Shown: positions 49,544 through 58,457 of the stretch, in pieces
How positions within the stretch are numbered: position 1 is the first letter of the stretch
Layout of the letters: every line of letters begins with the position of its first letter
Assembly: GCF_014287875.1 (NCBI RefSeq)
Contig: NZ_JACOPN010000009.1
Span: forward strand, 23,058-87,057
Length of the DNA stretch: 64,000 bases
Direction: 5' to 3'
Source of the DNA: Flintibacter faecis
GTDB taxonomy: Bacteria; Bacillota; Clostridia; Oscillospirales; Oscillospiraceae
Notes under the pieces: generated by a model
Told to the model about the DNA's origin: nothing
The model's database searches: none
Seen by the model: the letters and a program-made list of their open reading frames with translations, nothing else
Program-made: the position numbers and the translations under genes

Positions 49544-50170
49544 ATGCACATCCCCTCCTGTTCCACCCAGTCCCTGCCGGTGGTCCCCTTCGATGCCGCC
49601 CTGACTCAGGCCCTGGAGCCCAGCCCCGATTACGACATTACAAAATGGATATATGTCCCCAACCACTACGGGGAGTATCGTTATATTTTGGGCACCCGGG
49701 GGCAGCACCCCCTCATCTGCGTGGGCATCAACCCCTCTACCGCCGCCCCGGACGATTTGGACAACACCCTGAAGTCGGTGGAGCGGGTGGCCCTGCACAA
49801 CGGGTTTGACAGCTTCCTCATGTTCAACGTCTACGCCCAGCGGGCCACCCGGCCCGACGACATGGAGCCGGAATGCAACCAGGCCCTCCACCGGGAGAAC
49901 ATGCGGGCCTTTGACTATGCCCTGTCCCTGGACGCAGCAGGCCGCCCCGCCGTGTGGGCCGCCTGGGGCACCATCATTGAAAAGCGAAACTACTTGCCAG
50001 CCTGCGTCCGGGATATGATCGCCCTGGGCCATGCCCGGGGGGCACAGTGGTTCTCCGCCGGAAAGCGCTCCAAAAAGGGCCACCCCCACCACCCCCTCTA
50101 CCTGCGCAAGGACAGCCTTCTGGACCCCTTCGACGTGGAGGGCTATGTGGCAGATATCCTGGGGGAGTAA
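49544..50170 (+). CDS. DUF1643 family protein
   Basis: A 208-residue cytoplasmic protein of the DUF1643 family. Family features are the early WIYVPNHYGEYRYILGTRG, PLICVGINPSTAAPDDLDNT, FDSFLMFNVYAQRATRPDDM, and a late GKRSKKGHPHHPLYL. The family occurs in bacteria and phages and its function is unestablished. The start ATG follows AAAGGAG by 8 bases. It is monocistronic, followed by GTAGGGGCGG-type repeats. Confidence 0.88.
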   Translation: MHIPSCSTQSLPVVPFDAALTQALEPSPDYDITKWIYVPNHYGEYRYILGTRGQHPLICVGINPSTAAPDDLDNTLKSVERVALHNGFDSFLMFNVYAQRATRPDDMEPECNQALHRENMRAFDYALSLDAAGRPAVWAAWGTIIEKRNYLPACVRDMIALGHARGAQWFSAGKRSKKGHPHHPLYLRKDSLLDPFDVEGYVADILGE

Positions 50171-50227
50171 TTCATTTTTGTATAATTGATACAAGTATTT
50201 ACGATTTGTATTTGTCTGCAGTCCGGT

Positions 50228-50340
50228 GTAGGGGCGGATATCATCCGCCCGCATCTCCTGGTGCGCTAACGGCGGGCGGCTAATAGCCGCCTCTACAAGA
50301 GACATCGTGACCCATCGTAGGGGCGGCCTGTGGCCGCCCG
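50228..50340. repeat. Two GTAGGGGCGG-family palindromes
   Basis: A full inverted repeat (50228-50296) has inner GGATATCATCC and GGCTAATAGCC hairpins. It is followed by a single arm (50317-50340) identical over 24 bases to 6391-6414. Confidence 0.75.
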
Positions 50341-50342
50341 CC

Positions 50343-50380
50343 CTCCTAACTCCTAACTCCTAACTCCTAACTTCTAACTC
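50343..50380. repeat. Heptanucleotide TAACTCC tandem array, site 2
   Basis: About five TAACTCC units, the last altered to TTC, 18 bases upstream of the FAD dehydrogenase gene and directly after the GTAGGGGCGG repeat. Site 1 is at 44411-44460. Confidence 0.75.
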
Positions 50381-50397
50381 AAAAGTGGTGTTTCAAC

Positions 50398-51981
50398 ATG
50401 ATCCAAATTTCCAACCTTCCTCTTCCCATCGACGGCGGTCTGGACCAGCTGCGGAAAAAGGCCGCCCGGGCGCTGGGGCTGCGGCCCGGGGCGCTGGGGG
50501 AGCTCTCCCTGCTGCGCCAGTCCATCGATGCCCGGAACAAGGGGGACGTCCACTATGTCTATACCGTGGGCCTGGACCTGCCCGATGAGGAGGCCGTGGT
50601 CCGCAGCGCACCGGGGAAAACCGTGACCCTGATCCAGCCCAAGCACTATGTCTTCCCGGCGGTAAAGCGCCGCGCCCCCCTGCCCCCGGTGGTGGTGGGC
50701 ATGGGGCCGGCGGGGCTGTTTGCCGCATTGTTTCTGGCCCGGAACGGTCTGCCCTGCGTGGTGCTGGAGCGAGGTCAGGATGTGGACCGGCGCACGGCGG
50801 ACGTGGAGCGCTTCTGGTCCACGGGAGAACTGGACCCCACCTCTAACGTACAGTTCGGCGAGGGGGGCGCAGGCACCTTCTCCGACGGCAAGCTGACCAC
50901 CGGCACCCACGACCCCCGCATCGGAGCGGTGCTGGACACCCTGATCCAAGCCGGGGCCCCGGCGGACGTGCGCTGGTCCCACAAGCCCCACATCGGCACC
51001 GACGTGCTGCGCCAGACGGTGAAGCGCATCCGTCAGGAGCTTATCTCTCTGGGCTGCGACGTGCGCTTTGGGCACCGGCTGACCGGGCTGGAGCAGTCCG
51101 GCGGGGCGCTGTCCGCCCTCACCGTGGAGGGGCCCCAGGGACCCTATACCCTGCCCTGTGACGCTTTGATCCTGGCCCCCGGTCACTCCGCACGGGACAC
51201 GTTCCAAATGCTGGCCCAAGCTGGGGTTCCCATGGAGAAAAAACCCTTCGCCATCGGCGTGCGCATCGAGCATGATCAGAGCGCCGTCAGCCTGGCCCAA
51301 TACGGCCCGGCGGCGGACCGGCTGCCCCCCTCGGACTATAAGCTGGCCTGTCACCTGCCCTCCGGCCGCTCCGCCTTCACCTTCTGCGTCTGCCCCGGCG
51401 GACAGGTGGTGGCCGCCGCCTCCACCCCCGGAGAACTGGTGACCAACGGCATGAGCCTGCGGGCCAGAGATGGGGCCAACATCAACGGCGGCTTTTTGGT
51501 GGGAGTCACCCCGGAGGACTTCCCCGGGGACGACGTGCTGGCCGGGGTTCGCTTTCAGCAGCAGTGGGAGCGGGCCGCATTCCTCCAGGGCGGCGAAACC
51601 TTCTCCGCTCCCGCCCAGCGCTTGGAGGATTTTCTCCGCTCCCGCCCCTCCGAGGGTCCGGGAGCCGTCCTGCCCACCTATCGCCCCGGGGTGCGCTGGG
51701 GCCGGCTGGACCCCTGCCTGCCCGGCTACGTCACAAATACCCTCCGCCAGGCCCTGCCCCTGATGGACCGGAAGCTCCACGGCTTTGCCGCCCCCGACGC
51801 CGTCCTCACCGGGGTGGAGACCCGCTCCTCCTCCCCCGTGCGCATCCTGCGGGATGAGCGGCTCCAGTCCGCCCTGTCCGGCCTGTACCCCTGCGGCGAG
51901 GGCGCAGGCTACGCCGGCGGCATCGTCTCCGCCGCCGTGGACGGCATCCGGGTGGCCGAGGCAGTGGCACAGGGCTTATAA
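50398..51981 (+). CDS. FAD-dependent dehydrogenase (COG2509-like)
   Basis: A 527-residue flavoprotein of the uncharacterised FAD-dependent dehydrogenase group. After an N-terminal domain of about 95 residues (SIDARNKGDVHYVYTVGLDL) comes the dinucleotide fold VVVGMGPAGLFAALFLARNG, then VLERGQDVDRRTADVERFW and NVQFGEGGAGTFSDGKLTTG. The C-terminal FAD contact is YPCGEGAGYAGGIVSAAVDG. The substrate is unknown; relatives are often near cell-wall or cofactor genes. The ATG at 50398 is not preceded by an obvious Shine-Dalgarno, and it follows the TAACTCC array. Confidence 0.88.
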   Translation: MIQISNLPLPIDGGLDQLRKKAARALGLRPGALGELSLLRQSIDARNKGDVHYVYTVGLDLPDEEAVVRSAPGKTVTLIQPKHYVFPAVKRRAPLPPVVVGMGPAGLFAALFLARNGLPCVVLERGQDVDRRTADVERFWSTGELDPTSNVQFGEGGAGTFSDGKLTTGTHDPRIGAVLDTLIQAGAPADVRWSHKPHIGTDVLRQTVKRIRQELISLGCDVRFGHRLTGLEQSGGALSALTVEGPQGPYTLPCDALILAPGHSARDTFQMLAQAGVPMEKKPFAIGVRIEHDQSAVSLAQYGPAADRLPPSDYKLACHLPSGRSAFTFCVCPGGQVVAAASTPGELVTNGMSLRARDGANINGGFLVGVTPEDFPGDDVLAGVRFQQQWERAAFLQGGETFSAPAQRLEDFLRSRPSEGPGAVLPTYRPGVRWGRLDPCLPGYVTNTLRQALPLMDRKLHGFAAPDAVLTGVETRSSSPVRILRDERLQSALSGLYPCGEGAGYAGGIVSAAVDGIRVAEAVAQGL

Positions 51982-51989
51982 AACAAAAT

Positions 51990-52034
51990 GGTTGCTCGGA
52001 AATCATTTGATTTTGAGCAACCATTTTTATTTTT
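51990..52034 (+). terminator. Terminator after the FAD dehydrogenase gene
   Basis: GGTTGCTC and GAGCAACC arms (with A/T extension AAATGGTTG/CAACCATTT), a 15-base loop, then TTTATTTTTTC. Confidence 0.8.
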
Positions 52035-52094
52035 TCTGTATTTTTCAACTATTTACTGTTGACTTTTTCATCATTATTTGTTATGTTTAAATAA

Positions 52095-52361
52095 ACTAGT
52101 GAAGGATGGTGCGGAATTCAGCAGTGGAACGAATTTACTCACAGCGCAACCATCGTAGGTGCCAAACATGTCAGTATTGACTTCTATGCCCGTGGAACCA
52201 TCGATGTTGCAATCTCTCGTTCTACTAGTCAGGGAATCTCTATTCAGTTGCTTGAATCGCTAGGCTACAGCGTTGAAAGTTCTACTAGCACTACATACTA
52301 TGCACGAAAAGTCGTTGATTTGAAGGGTTCGTACACTCTGTCTGGATATACTTACCCTTAA
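52095..52361 (+). pseudogene. Start-less 3' fragment of an unrecognised, beta-rich protein gene
   Basis: An open frame of 88 codons follows TAA at 52092 and has no ATG, GTG or TTG that could start it early. Its sense is coding-like: NEFTHSATIVGAKHVSIDFY, then ARGTIDVAISRSTSQGISIQ, ending GSYTLSGYTYP. The composition (Ser/Thr-rich, alternating) fits an exported beta-sheet domain. It is clearly lower in GC than the flanking genes. I read it as the tail of a gene whose front has been deleted, possibly by the recombination that placed this small island. Confidence 0.5.
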
Positions 52362-52394
52362 TTCTTTGTGGCTTTTCCTTTTGAGGTAAATCTT

Positions 52395-52649
52395 ATGGAC
52401 CGTAAGCTCATCAACATCCTCATTGGCAGTATCTACTTTCTGATGGCTACCGTCGCTTTTGCTGCCCAACGTATCATCTGTGAAATGTATCAGGCAAATA
52501 CGTATATGGGGCATTTGGATGGTTTCCACAATCTTGGTGGGCTGCTTTTTAATTGGTACTCCGATTTGGTTCTGCTGCTTCTGGCCGCCGTATTCTTCGG
52601 TGTCGGTATCTATTTCACCTTTTTCCGCTCCCGCAAAAAGCCCAAATAA
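52395..52649 (+). CDS. Small two-helix membrane protein
   Basis: An 84-residue protein with two transmembrane segments (about 6-27 and 56-76), separated by a polar extracytoplasmic loop (EMYQANTYMGHLDGFHNLGG) and ending in a basic cytoplasmic tail RSRKKPK. No family is recognised. It is 33 bases after the start-less fragment, has GAGG before the ATG, and shares that fragment's lower GC; the two probably came in together. A hairpin terminator follows at once. Confidence 0.65.
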   Translation: MDRKLINILIGSIYFLMATVAFAAQRIICEMYQANTYMGHLDGFHNLGGLLFNWYSDLVLLLLAAVFFGVGIYFTFFRSRKKPK

Positions 52650-52655
52650 ACACAC

Positions 52656-52690
52656 AGCCCCCGGACCATGCTGGACCGGGGGCTTGTTGC
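52656..52690 (+). terminator. Terminator after the small membrane protein gene
   Basis: AGCCCCCGG and CCGGGGGCT arms with an 11-base loop, then TGTTGC; the T-tract is weak. Confidence 0.6.
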
Positions 52691-52749
52691 AGAAATTTCG
52701 CTCGCATTTCTGACTCCGCAATTCCGGGAAGAAAGGTTCCGTGCTTGTG

Positions 52750-53793
52750 ATGAAAAAAGAGCTGAACGATATGAACGCCATTGCGTGTCTTTTGGTCATT
52801 CTGATCCATGTGCTGTCCATCGGCATCTCCTCGGTCACGCCGTCCTCCTGGCAGGGGGCGGTCATCTACTTCCCCTGGCGCTTGGCGGCCTTTGTGGTGC
52901 CCATGTTTCTGTACACCGGGGCCGTCAAAATGGCCCTGCATTTTATGGACAGGGAGCTCACCCTCGGCGGCTATCTCCGCTATATGCTCCAGCGCATTCA
53001 GAAGATCTATCTCCCCTATGTGCTGTGGGTGGTGATCTATTATGCCTGTTTCCTGCGCATCGGCTACGTCCGTGGGGAGGGGCGGGAATTCTTCTCTTAT
53101 CTGCTCCTGGGCAATCTCTCCTCGCCCTTTTACTACATCGTCATCGTCATGCAGTTCTATCTGCTCATGCCCTTTTGGCTGTGGATGGTGAAGCATATCC
53201 CGGCGTACTTGGCCCTGGGCGTAAGTCTGCTGACCTTCTTTTTCATGCAGCAGTTTTCTTACATCCTGTCCCTGGGCGGCATCGATTTTCCCTATTCTGA
53301 CCGCATTTTCTTAACGTATCTTCTCTTTTGGGTGGCCGGGCTGTATGTGGGCAAACACTATAAACTTGTTGCGGCCTCCCTCTCCGGCGGGCTGGGACAG
53401 GTGGTCTGCGGGGGCGTGGTCCTGGTCTGCGCCGGGCTTGCCTATCTGCAATACTCCGGCCACTCCCTGGGGCTGAACCTGAACGACGTCAAGCTGGTGG
53501 CCGACCTGCTGTCCATCGCCCTGGTCCACGCCGCCTGTCTGCGTCTGGCCCACGCGCCCGGCACGCTGCGGCGGGGACTGGAGCGGCTCTACCAGAGTTC
53601 GTTTTTCGTCTATCTGTCCCACTGCCTGTTTCTCACCCTGGGCACATCCTTTTTGCAGCGCCGCGGCGTGGGTGGTCTGTCTGTTCTTCTGGCCGCCCGC
53701 CTTTTGCTCTGCTACACCCTCCCCTTCCTGGCCTATTTCCTGTATGATAGCGCCTGCACCCGCTTTCAACTCCGCTGGCGGCTGCTGGGCTAA
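52750..53793 (+). CDS. Acyltransferase family 3 membrane protein
   Basis: A 347-residue polytopic membrane protein of the OafA/WecH acyltransferase-3 family, which O-acetylates or otherwise acylates surface glycans. Helix 1 region LNDMNAIACLLVILIHVLS carries the conserved His of the family; then come YLPYVLWVVIYYACFL and FYYIVIVMQFYLLMPFWLW. About ten helices are predicted. Two GTG codons lie 1-3 codons upstream in frame and could be used; the ATG is chosen because it gives the basic MKKEL start. The target is unknown, though the nearby wall-polymer genes make a glycan likely. Confidence 0.87.
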   Translation: MKKELNDMNAIACLLVILIHVLSIGISSVTPSSWQGAVIYFPWRLAAFVVPMFLYTGAVKMALHFMDRELTLGGYLRYMLQRIQKIYLPYVLWVVIYYACFLRIGYVRGEGREFFSYLLLGNLSSPFYYIVIVMQFYLLMPFWLWMVKHIPAYLALGVSLLTFFFMQQFSYILSLGGIDFPYSDRIFLTYLLFWVAGLYVGKHYKLVAASLSGGLGQVVCGGVVLVCAGLAYLQYSGHSLGLNLNDVKLVADLLSIALVHAACLRLAHAPGTLRRGLERLYQSSFFVYLSHCLFLTLGTSFLQRRGVGGLSVLLAARLLLCYTLPFLAYFLYDSACTRFQLRWRLLG

Positions 53794-53811
53794 ATATCCC
53801 CAAAGAACGGC

Positions 53812-53855
53812 ACAGCCCCCGACCTACCTGATGGATAGGCCGGGGGCTGGTTTTA
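53812..53855 (+). terminator. Terminator of the acyltransferase gene
   Basis: CAGCCCCCG and CGGGGGCTG arms plus an inner CCTA/TAGG, then GTTTTATATTG. It lies between convergent genes. Confidence 0.75.
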
Positions 53856-53865
53856 TATTGCTGTG

Positions 53866-55224
53866 TTACGCCGACTCCCGCTCCTGGGCGGGGGCGGCGG
53901 TCTTGGGTCCCCGCTCCACGTCGGGGACAACGTGGACGGGGGCGGGCTCCGGCTGGGCCTGGGCGTGGACCAGGCCCTTGGCGTTGGCCAACATCAGCTT
54001 GATGCGGTTCTCCTGGTTGATCTTGGTGGCGCTGGGGTCATAGTCGATGGCCACCACGTTGCTGTGGGGATAGTCGTCCTTCAGCTTGCGGATCATGCCC
54101 TTGCCCACGATGTGGTTGGGCAGGCAGCCGAAGGGCTGGGTACAGACGATGTTGTTGGTGCCGGAGTGGATGAGCTCCAGCATCTCGGCGGTGAGCAGCC
54201 AGCCCTCGCCCATCTTGTTGCCGTCGCCCAGATAGCCGTGGACCAGGCGGTGCAGGTCGTCGAAGGTACCGGGGGCACGGAAGCGGCCCGATTTGTTCAG
54301 GGCGTCGATCATGTCCTTCTGGCAGCTTTGGATATAGCCCATGAAGAACTTGCACAGGGCCTTCTTGGCCCACTTGCCGCCGTAGAGCTTTACGTCGGCC
54401 ACCCGGTTGTAGATCTTGAAGATCATAAAGTCGGTAAGTCCGGGCACCACCGGCTCCACCCCCTCGCTGAGGAGGAACTGCTCCAGATGGTTGTTGCCCA
54501 GGGCGGAGAACTTCACATAGATCTCGCCCACGATGCCCACCCGCACCTTGGGCTCCCCCGCCACGGGGATAGCGGCGAAGTCGGCGCAGATCTCGTCGAA
54601 GATGGCGCGCATCTGGCGGCGGCTCATGCCCTTGCCCTGCTGGAAGCGGTCCACCATGCGCTGGACCCAGTTTTCCACTCTCAGGTCGGTGGCCCCGGCA
54701 TTTACCTCATAGGGCCGGACCTGGTTGGCCACCCACATGATGAGGTCGCCGTACATCATGCCGTATACCAGCTTGCGGATCAGGCTGACGGTGAGCTGGA
54801 AGCCCGGATTCTTCTCCAGGCCGAAGGACACGGAGATCACGGGCACATAGTCCATCCCCGCCTTGGCCAGGGCCTTGCGCAGCAGGTGGATGTAGTTGCT
54901 GGCCCGGCAGCCGCCGCCGGTCTGGGTGATGAACAGGGCCACCTTGTGGGGGTCATAGCCCCCGTGCTGAATGGCATCCATAAACTGGCCGATGACCAGC
55001 AGGGCGGGGTAGCAGGTGTCGTTGTGGACATATTTCAGCCCCTCGTCCACCACAGACCGCCCCTCGTTGTTCAGCTGGTCCACATGATAGCCCTCCAGCT
55101 CCAGCAGCTTGCGGAACATGCCGAAGTGGATGGGCAGCATCTGGGGCATCAGAATGGTATACTCCTGCTTCATCTCCTTGGTGAACAGCAGGCGGCCGTT
55201 TTCATCGTATACTAGTTTGGCCAT
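53866..55224 (-). CDS. 2-hydroxyacyl-CoA dehydratase-type subunit (C-terminal part of a split protein)
   Basis: A 452-residue protein, with FTKEMKQEYTILMPQMLPIH near the start, VHNDTCYPALLVIGQF, FITQTGGGCRASNYIHLLRKAL and TQPFGCLPNHIVGKGM. The Cys-rich segments fit iron-sulfur ligation in the 2-hydroxyglutaryl-CoA dehydratase superfamily. In many Clostridia a single chain of about 1,430 residues holds this region fused behind two activator domains. Here it is a separate gene 40 bases downstream of the 978-residue activator gene, with its own AAGGAAC ribosome site. Substrate unknown. Confidence 0.85.
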   Translation of the reverse strand: MAKLVYDENGRLLFTKEMKQEYTILMPQMLPIHFGMFRKLLELEGYHVDQLNNEGRSVVDEGLKYVHNDTCYPALLVIGQFMDAIQHGGYDPHKVALFITQTGGGCRASNYIHLLRKALAKAGMDYVPVISVSFGLEKNPGFQLTVSLIRKLVYGMMYGDLIMWVANQVRPYEVNAGATDLRVENWVQRMVDRFQQGKGMSRRQMRAIFDEICADFAAIPVAGEPKVRVGIVGEIYVKFSALGNNHLEQFLLSEGVEPVVPGLTDFMIFKIYNRVADVKLYGGKWAKKALCKFFMGYIQSCQKDMIDALNKSGRFRAPGTFDDLHRLVHGYLGDGNKMGEGWLLTAEMLELIHSGTNNIVCTQPFGCLPNHIVGKGMIRKLKDDYPHSNVVAIDYDPSATKINQENRIKLMLANAKGLVHAQAQPEPAPVHVVPDVERGPKTAAPAQERESA

Positions 55225-55264
55225 AATTCTCGTTCCTTTCTGGATCGTCTGTCCGGACGGTGGA

Positions 55265-58201
55265 TCAGTTCCGCTGCTTTCTGGCCTGAATGGCGGCCAT
55301 CAGGCTGCGGATGCGGATCTTCACTGCGCCCAAATTGTTGATGTCGTCGATCTTCAGCTGGGTATACAGCTTGCCCCCGTCCTCCAGGATGGAGCGCATC
55401 TCGTCGCCGGTGATGGCATCGATGCCGCAGCCGAAGGACACCAACTGGATGACCTCCATGTCCGGCTGGGTGCAGGCATACCGGGCGGCGTTGTACATTC
55501 TGGCGTGATAGGTCCACTGGTTGAGCACATGGCGGGGGGCCTTATCCTCCAGATAGGCCACCGAGTCCTCGGTGATGAGCACAAAGCCATAGGAGGTGAT
55601 GAGGTCGTTGATGCCGTGGTTGATCTCCGGGTCCATGTGATAGGGGCGGCCGGCCACGATGAGGATGGGCCGTTCTTCTTTTCTGGCCTGGGCGATAAAC
55701 TCCTGGGCCTTGGCTCTCAGGTCGTTCTTATAGTCGTCATAGGCGGCATAGGCGGCCTTCACCGCCGCCGCCGTCTCCCGCTTGGGGATCTGGAACTGCT
55801 CTGCAAACCAGGCCTCCGCCCGCTTGGCAAAGTCCCGGGGGCGGTGCAGGCCGAAATAGGGGTCAAAGTAGCGGACCTTTTTCAGGTCGGGCACGTTGGC
55901 GGCCAGCAGCTCGGGGTAATAGGCCACCACAGGGCAGTTATAGTTGTTGTCGCTCTTCCCCTCGTCAAAGTTATAGGGCATACAGGGATAGAAGATGCTG
56001 TCCACCCCCGCCTCCACCAGGGCCTCCACATGGCCGTGGAGCAGCTTGGCGGGGTAGCACACCGTGTCCGAGGGGATGGTGCGCTGGCCCTTGAGATAGA
56101 GCTTCCGGCTGGACTCCGGGGACAGGACCACCTGGAAATTCAGGTGGGTGAGCAGGGGGAACCAGAAGGGCAGATTCTCGTACATATTCAGGCCGAAGGG
56201 GATGCCCATGGTGCCCCGGCTGCCGTCTCCGGCACCGTTGCCCTGCATGGCGCGCAGCTTGGCGTATTTATACCGCATCAGGTCGGGCTGGCGGCTGGGC
56301 TCCTCCCCCAGGGGGCGGGAGCACCGGTTGCCCGAGACAAAGCGGCGGCCCCCGTCGAAGGAGTTCACCGTGAGGGAGCAGTGGTTGGTACAAAGGCCGC
56401 AGGTGGCCGGGCGGGCCTTGTGGGTAAAGTGGGCCAGATCGTCCGCCGTCAGCAGGCTGCTGTGGTCCAGGTGCAGGTCCCGGGCGGCCAGAGCTGCGCC
56501 GAAGGCACCCATCAGCCCGGCGATGGTGGGCCGGGTCACATTCCGGCCCAGCTCCTGCTCAAAGGCCCGCAGCACGGCATCGTTCAGGAAGGTGCCGCCC
56601 TGGACCACGATGTGCTCCCCCAGGTCGTCGGCAGAGGCGGCCCGGATGACCTTGTAAATGGCGTTTTTCACAATGGAGGTGGACAGGCCGGCGGAGATGT
56701 CCGCCACGCTGGCCCCGTCCTTTTGGGCCTGCTTCACGCTGGAGTTCATAAACACGGTACACCGGGAGCCCAGATTCACCGGCTTTTGGGTGAACAGCCC
56801 CAGCTTAGAGAAGTCGGCGATGGTATAGCCCAGGGCCTTGGCAAAGGTCTCGATGAAGGAGCCGCAGCCGGAGGAGCATGCCTCATTGAGCATGATGGAG
56901 TCCACTGCCCCGTTGCGGATCTTAAAGCACTTCATGTCCTGGCCGCCGATGTCGATGATAAAGTCCACGTCCGGCCGGAAGTGGGCCGCCGCCTTATAGT
57001 GGGCCATGGTCTCCACCAGGCCCAGATCGCAGGAGAAGGCGTTTTTGATCAGGTCCTCGCCATAGCCGGTGACGGCTGCGCCTTTTATCTGGATGCGGTC
57101 CCCGCACAGGGCGTAGATCTCTTTCAGCTGCTCCAACACGATGGCCACGGGGTTGCCCTCGTTGGAGTGGTAATAGGTATACAGCAATCCGCCGTCGGCG
57201 GTGATCAGGGCCAGCTTGGTGGTGGTGGACCCGGCGTCGATGCCCAGCCAGGCGGGACCAGTGTACGTCTTGGCATCCACCTCGGGCGGGTGGTTGGCGT
57301 TGTGCCGGGCACAGAAGGCGTCATACTCCTCCTGATCGTTGAACAGGGGGGGCATGGTGTCCACTGCCGTGGTGGTCTCCACGCTCTCCTCCAGCTTTTT
57401 CAGCACATCCTCGAAGGGAGCGGTGGCATAGTCGGCGGCGCACAGGGCTGCACCCATGGCGGCGAAGCAGTCGCCATCCTTGGGGAAGATGGCGTGGTCG
57501 GCGTCCAGCTTCAGGGTGTCCACAAAGCGCTCCCGCAGACCCATAAGAAAGTGGAGGGGACCGCCCAGAAAGACGATCTTGCCCTTCAGCTCCCGGCCCT
57601 GGGTCAGACCGGCCACCGTCTGATCCACCACGGCCTGGAAGATAGAGGCGGCCACGTCCTCCTTCCGCCCGCCCTGGTTCAAAATGGGCTGGATGTCGCT
57701 CTTGGCAAACACGCCGCACCGGGAGGCAATGGGGTAGATCTTCTCGTGCTTTAACGACAGGGCGTCCAACTCCTGGACGGACACGTTCATCAGGGTGGCC
57801 ATCTGATCGATGAAGGCCCCGGTGCCCCCGGCACAGGAGCCGTTCATCCGCTCCTCCAGGGCCCCGCCGAAGAAGATGATCTTGGCATCCTCGCCCCCTA
57901 GCTCGATGACGGCATCGGTGTCAGGGATGTATGTATTCACGGCGGCGGCGGTGGCGTAGACCTCCTGTACAAAGTCGATGCCTGCGGCGTTGGCCACGCC
58001 CAGTCCGGCGGAGCCGGTGATGGTCACGCGGATCTGCTGTCCGGCCAGCATCTCAGAGATAGAGCGCAGGGTCTGGCAGGCCCGCTCTCTGGTTTTGGAG
58101 TAGTGCCGCTCGTATGAGCGGAACAGCAGTTTGTTGTGCTCGTCCAGCACCACCACTTTCACGGTGGTGGAGCCGATGTCGATTCCCACGCGCAGACTCA
58201 T
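55265..58201 (-). CDS. Tandem BcrA/BadF-type acyl-CoA dehydratase activase
   Basis: A 978-residue protein with two ASKHA ATPase domains. Domain 1 begins VGIDIGSTTVKVVVLDEHNK, then SCAGGTGAFIDQMATL; domain 2 begins LGIDAGSTTTKLALITADGG near 318, then ACSSGCGSFIETFAKALGY. The cysteines in these loops match the 4Fe-4S-binding sites of HgdC-type activators, which inject an electron into a dehydratase using ATP. From about 590 a DUF2229-like region follows (NHCSLTVNSFDGGRRFVSGN; GIPFGLNMYENLPFWFPLLT). It pairs with the 452-residue gene downstream; together they total 1,430 residues, the usual size of the fused form. Confidence 0.9.
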   Translation of the reverse strand: MSLRVGIDIGSTTVKVVVLDEHNKLLFRSYERHYSKTRERACQTLRSISEMLAGQQIRVTITGSAGLGVANAAGIDFVQEVYATAAAVNTYIPDTDAVIELGGEDAKIIFFGGALEERMNGSCAGGTGAFIDQMATLMNVSVQELDALSLKHEKIYPIASRCGVFAKSDIQPILNQGGRKEDVAASIFQAVVDQTVAGLTQGRELKGKIVFLGGPLHFLMGLRERFVDTLKLDADHAIFPKDGDCFAAMGAALCAADYATAPFEDVLKKLEESVETTTAVDTMPPLFNDQEEYDAFCARHNANHPPEVDAKTYTGPAWLGIDAGSTTTKLALITADGGLLYTYYHSNEGNPVAIVLEQLKEIYALCGDRIQIKGAAVTGYGEDLIKNAFSCDLGLVETMAHYKAAAHFRPDVDFIIDIGGQDMKCFKIRNGAVDSIMLNEACSSGCGSFIETFAKALGYTIADFSKLGLFTQKPVNLGSRCTVFMNSSVKQAQKDGASVADISAGLSTSIVKNAIYKVIRAASADDLGEHIVVQGGTFLNDAVLRAFEQELGRNVTRPTIAGLMGAFGAALAARDLHLDHSSLLTADDLAHFTHKARPATCGLCTNHCSLTVNSFDGGRRFVSGNRCSRPLGEEPSRQPDLMRYKYAKLRAMQGNGAGDGSRGTMGIPFGLNMYENLPFWFPLLTHLNFQVVLSPESSRKLYLKGQRTIPSDTVCYPAKLLHGHVEALVEAGVDSIFYPCMPYNFDEGKSDNNYNCPVVAYYPELLAANVPDLKKVRYFDPYFGLHRPRDFAKRAEAWFAEQFQIPKRETAAAVKAAYAAYDDYKNDLRAKAQEFIAQARKEERPILIVAGRPYHMDPEINHGINDLITSYGFVLITEDSVAYLEDKAPRHVLNQWTYHARMYNAARYACTQPDMEVIQLVSFGCGIDAITGDEMRSILEDGGKLYTQLKIDDINNLGAVKIRIRSLMAAIQARKQRN

Positions 58202-58269
58202 AATTGTTTCCCTTCCGTTGCTTTAGAGGCTGGGACTGTCCCTCGTTCCTGGACAATCTCATTTTTATT

Positions 58270-58298
58270 ATGATAAAATTTTCCTCGGTGGAAAACAA
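58270..58298 (-). promoter_or_regulatory. Candidate promoter of the activase operon
   Basis: Minus-strand TTGTTT (58293-58298), 17-base spacer, TATCAT (58270-58275). Confidence 0.5.
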
Positions 58299-58395
58299 TG
58301 ATATTTATGCTTTCTTAACACTCAGCCCGTCAGGAAAAACAGGATATTAACTGTATTTGCAGCAGCGGTTCAGCGCAAAAAAGCTCCTGCCCCCC

Positions 58396-58424
58396 TTGCA
58401 CAAACTGAGAAACTTCTTTATGAT
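58396..58424 (+). promoter_or_regulatory. Promoter of the GlnK/GlnL-like operon
   Basis: TTGCAC (58396-58401), 17-base spacer, TATGAT (58419-58424); about 33 bases before the TTG start. Confidence 0.6.
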
Positions 58425-58457
58425 AGAGGTATCGTATTTTGGAAAGGAGCCTGTCCC

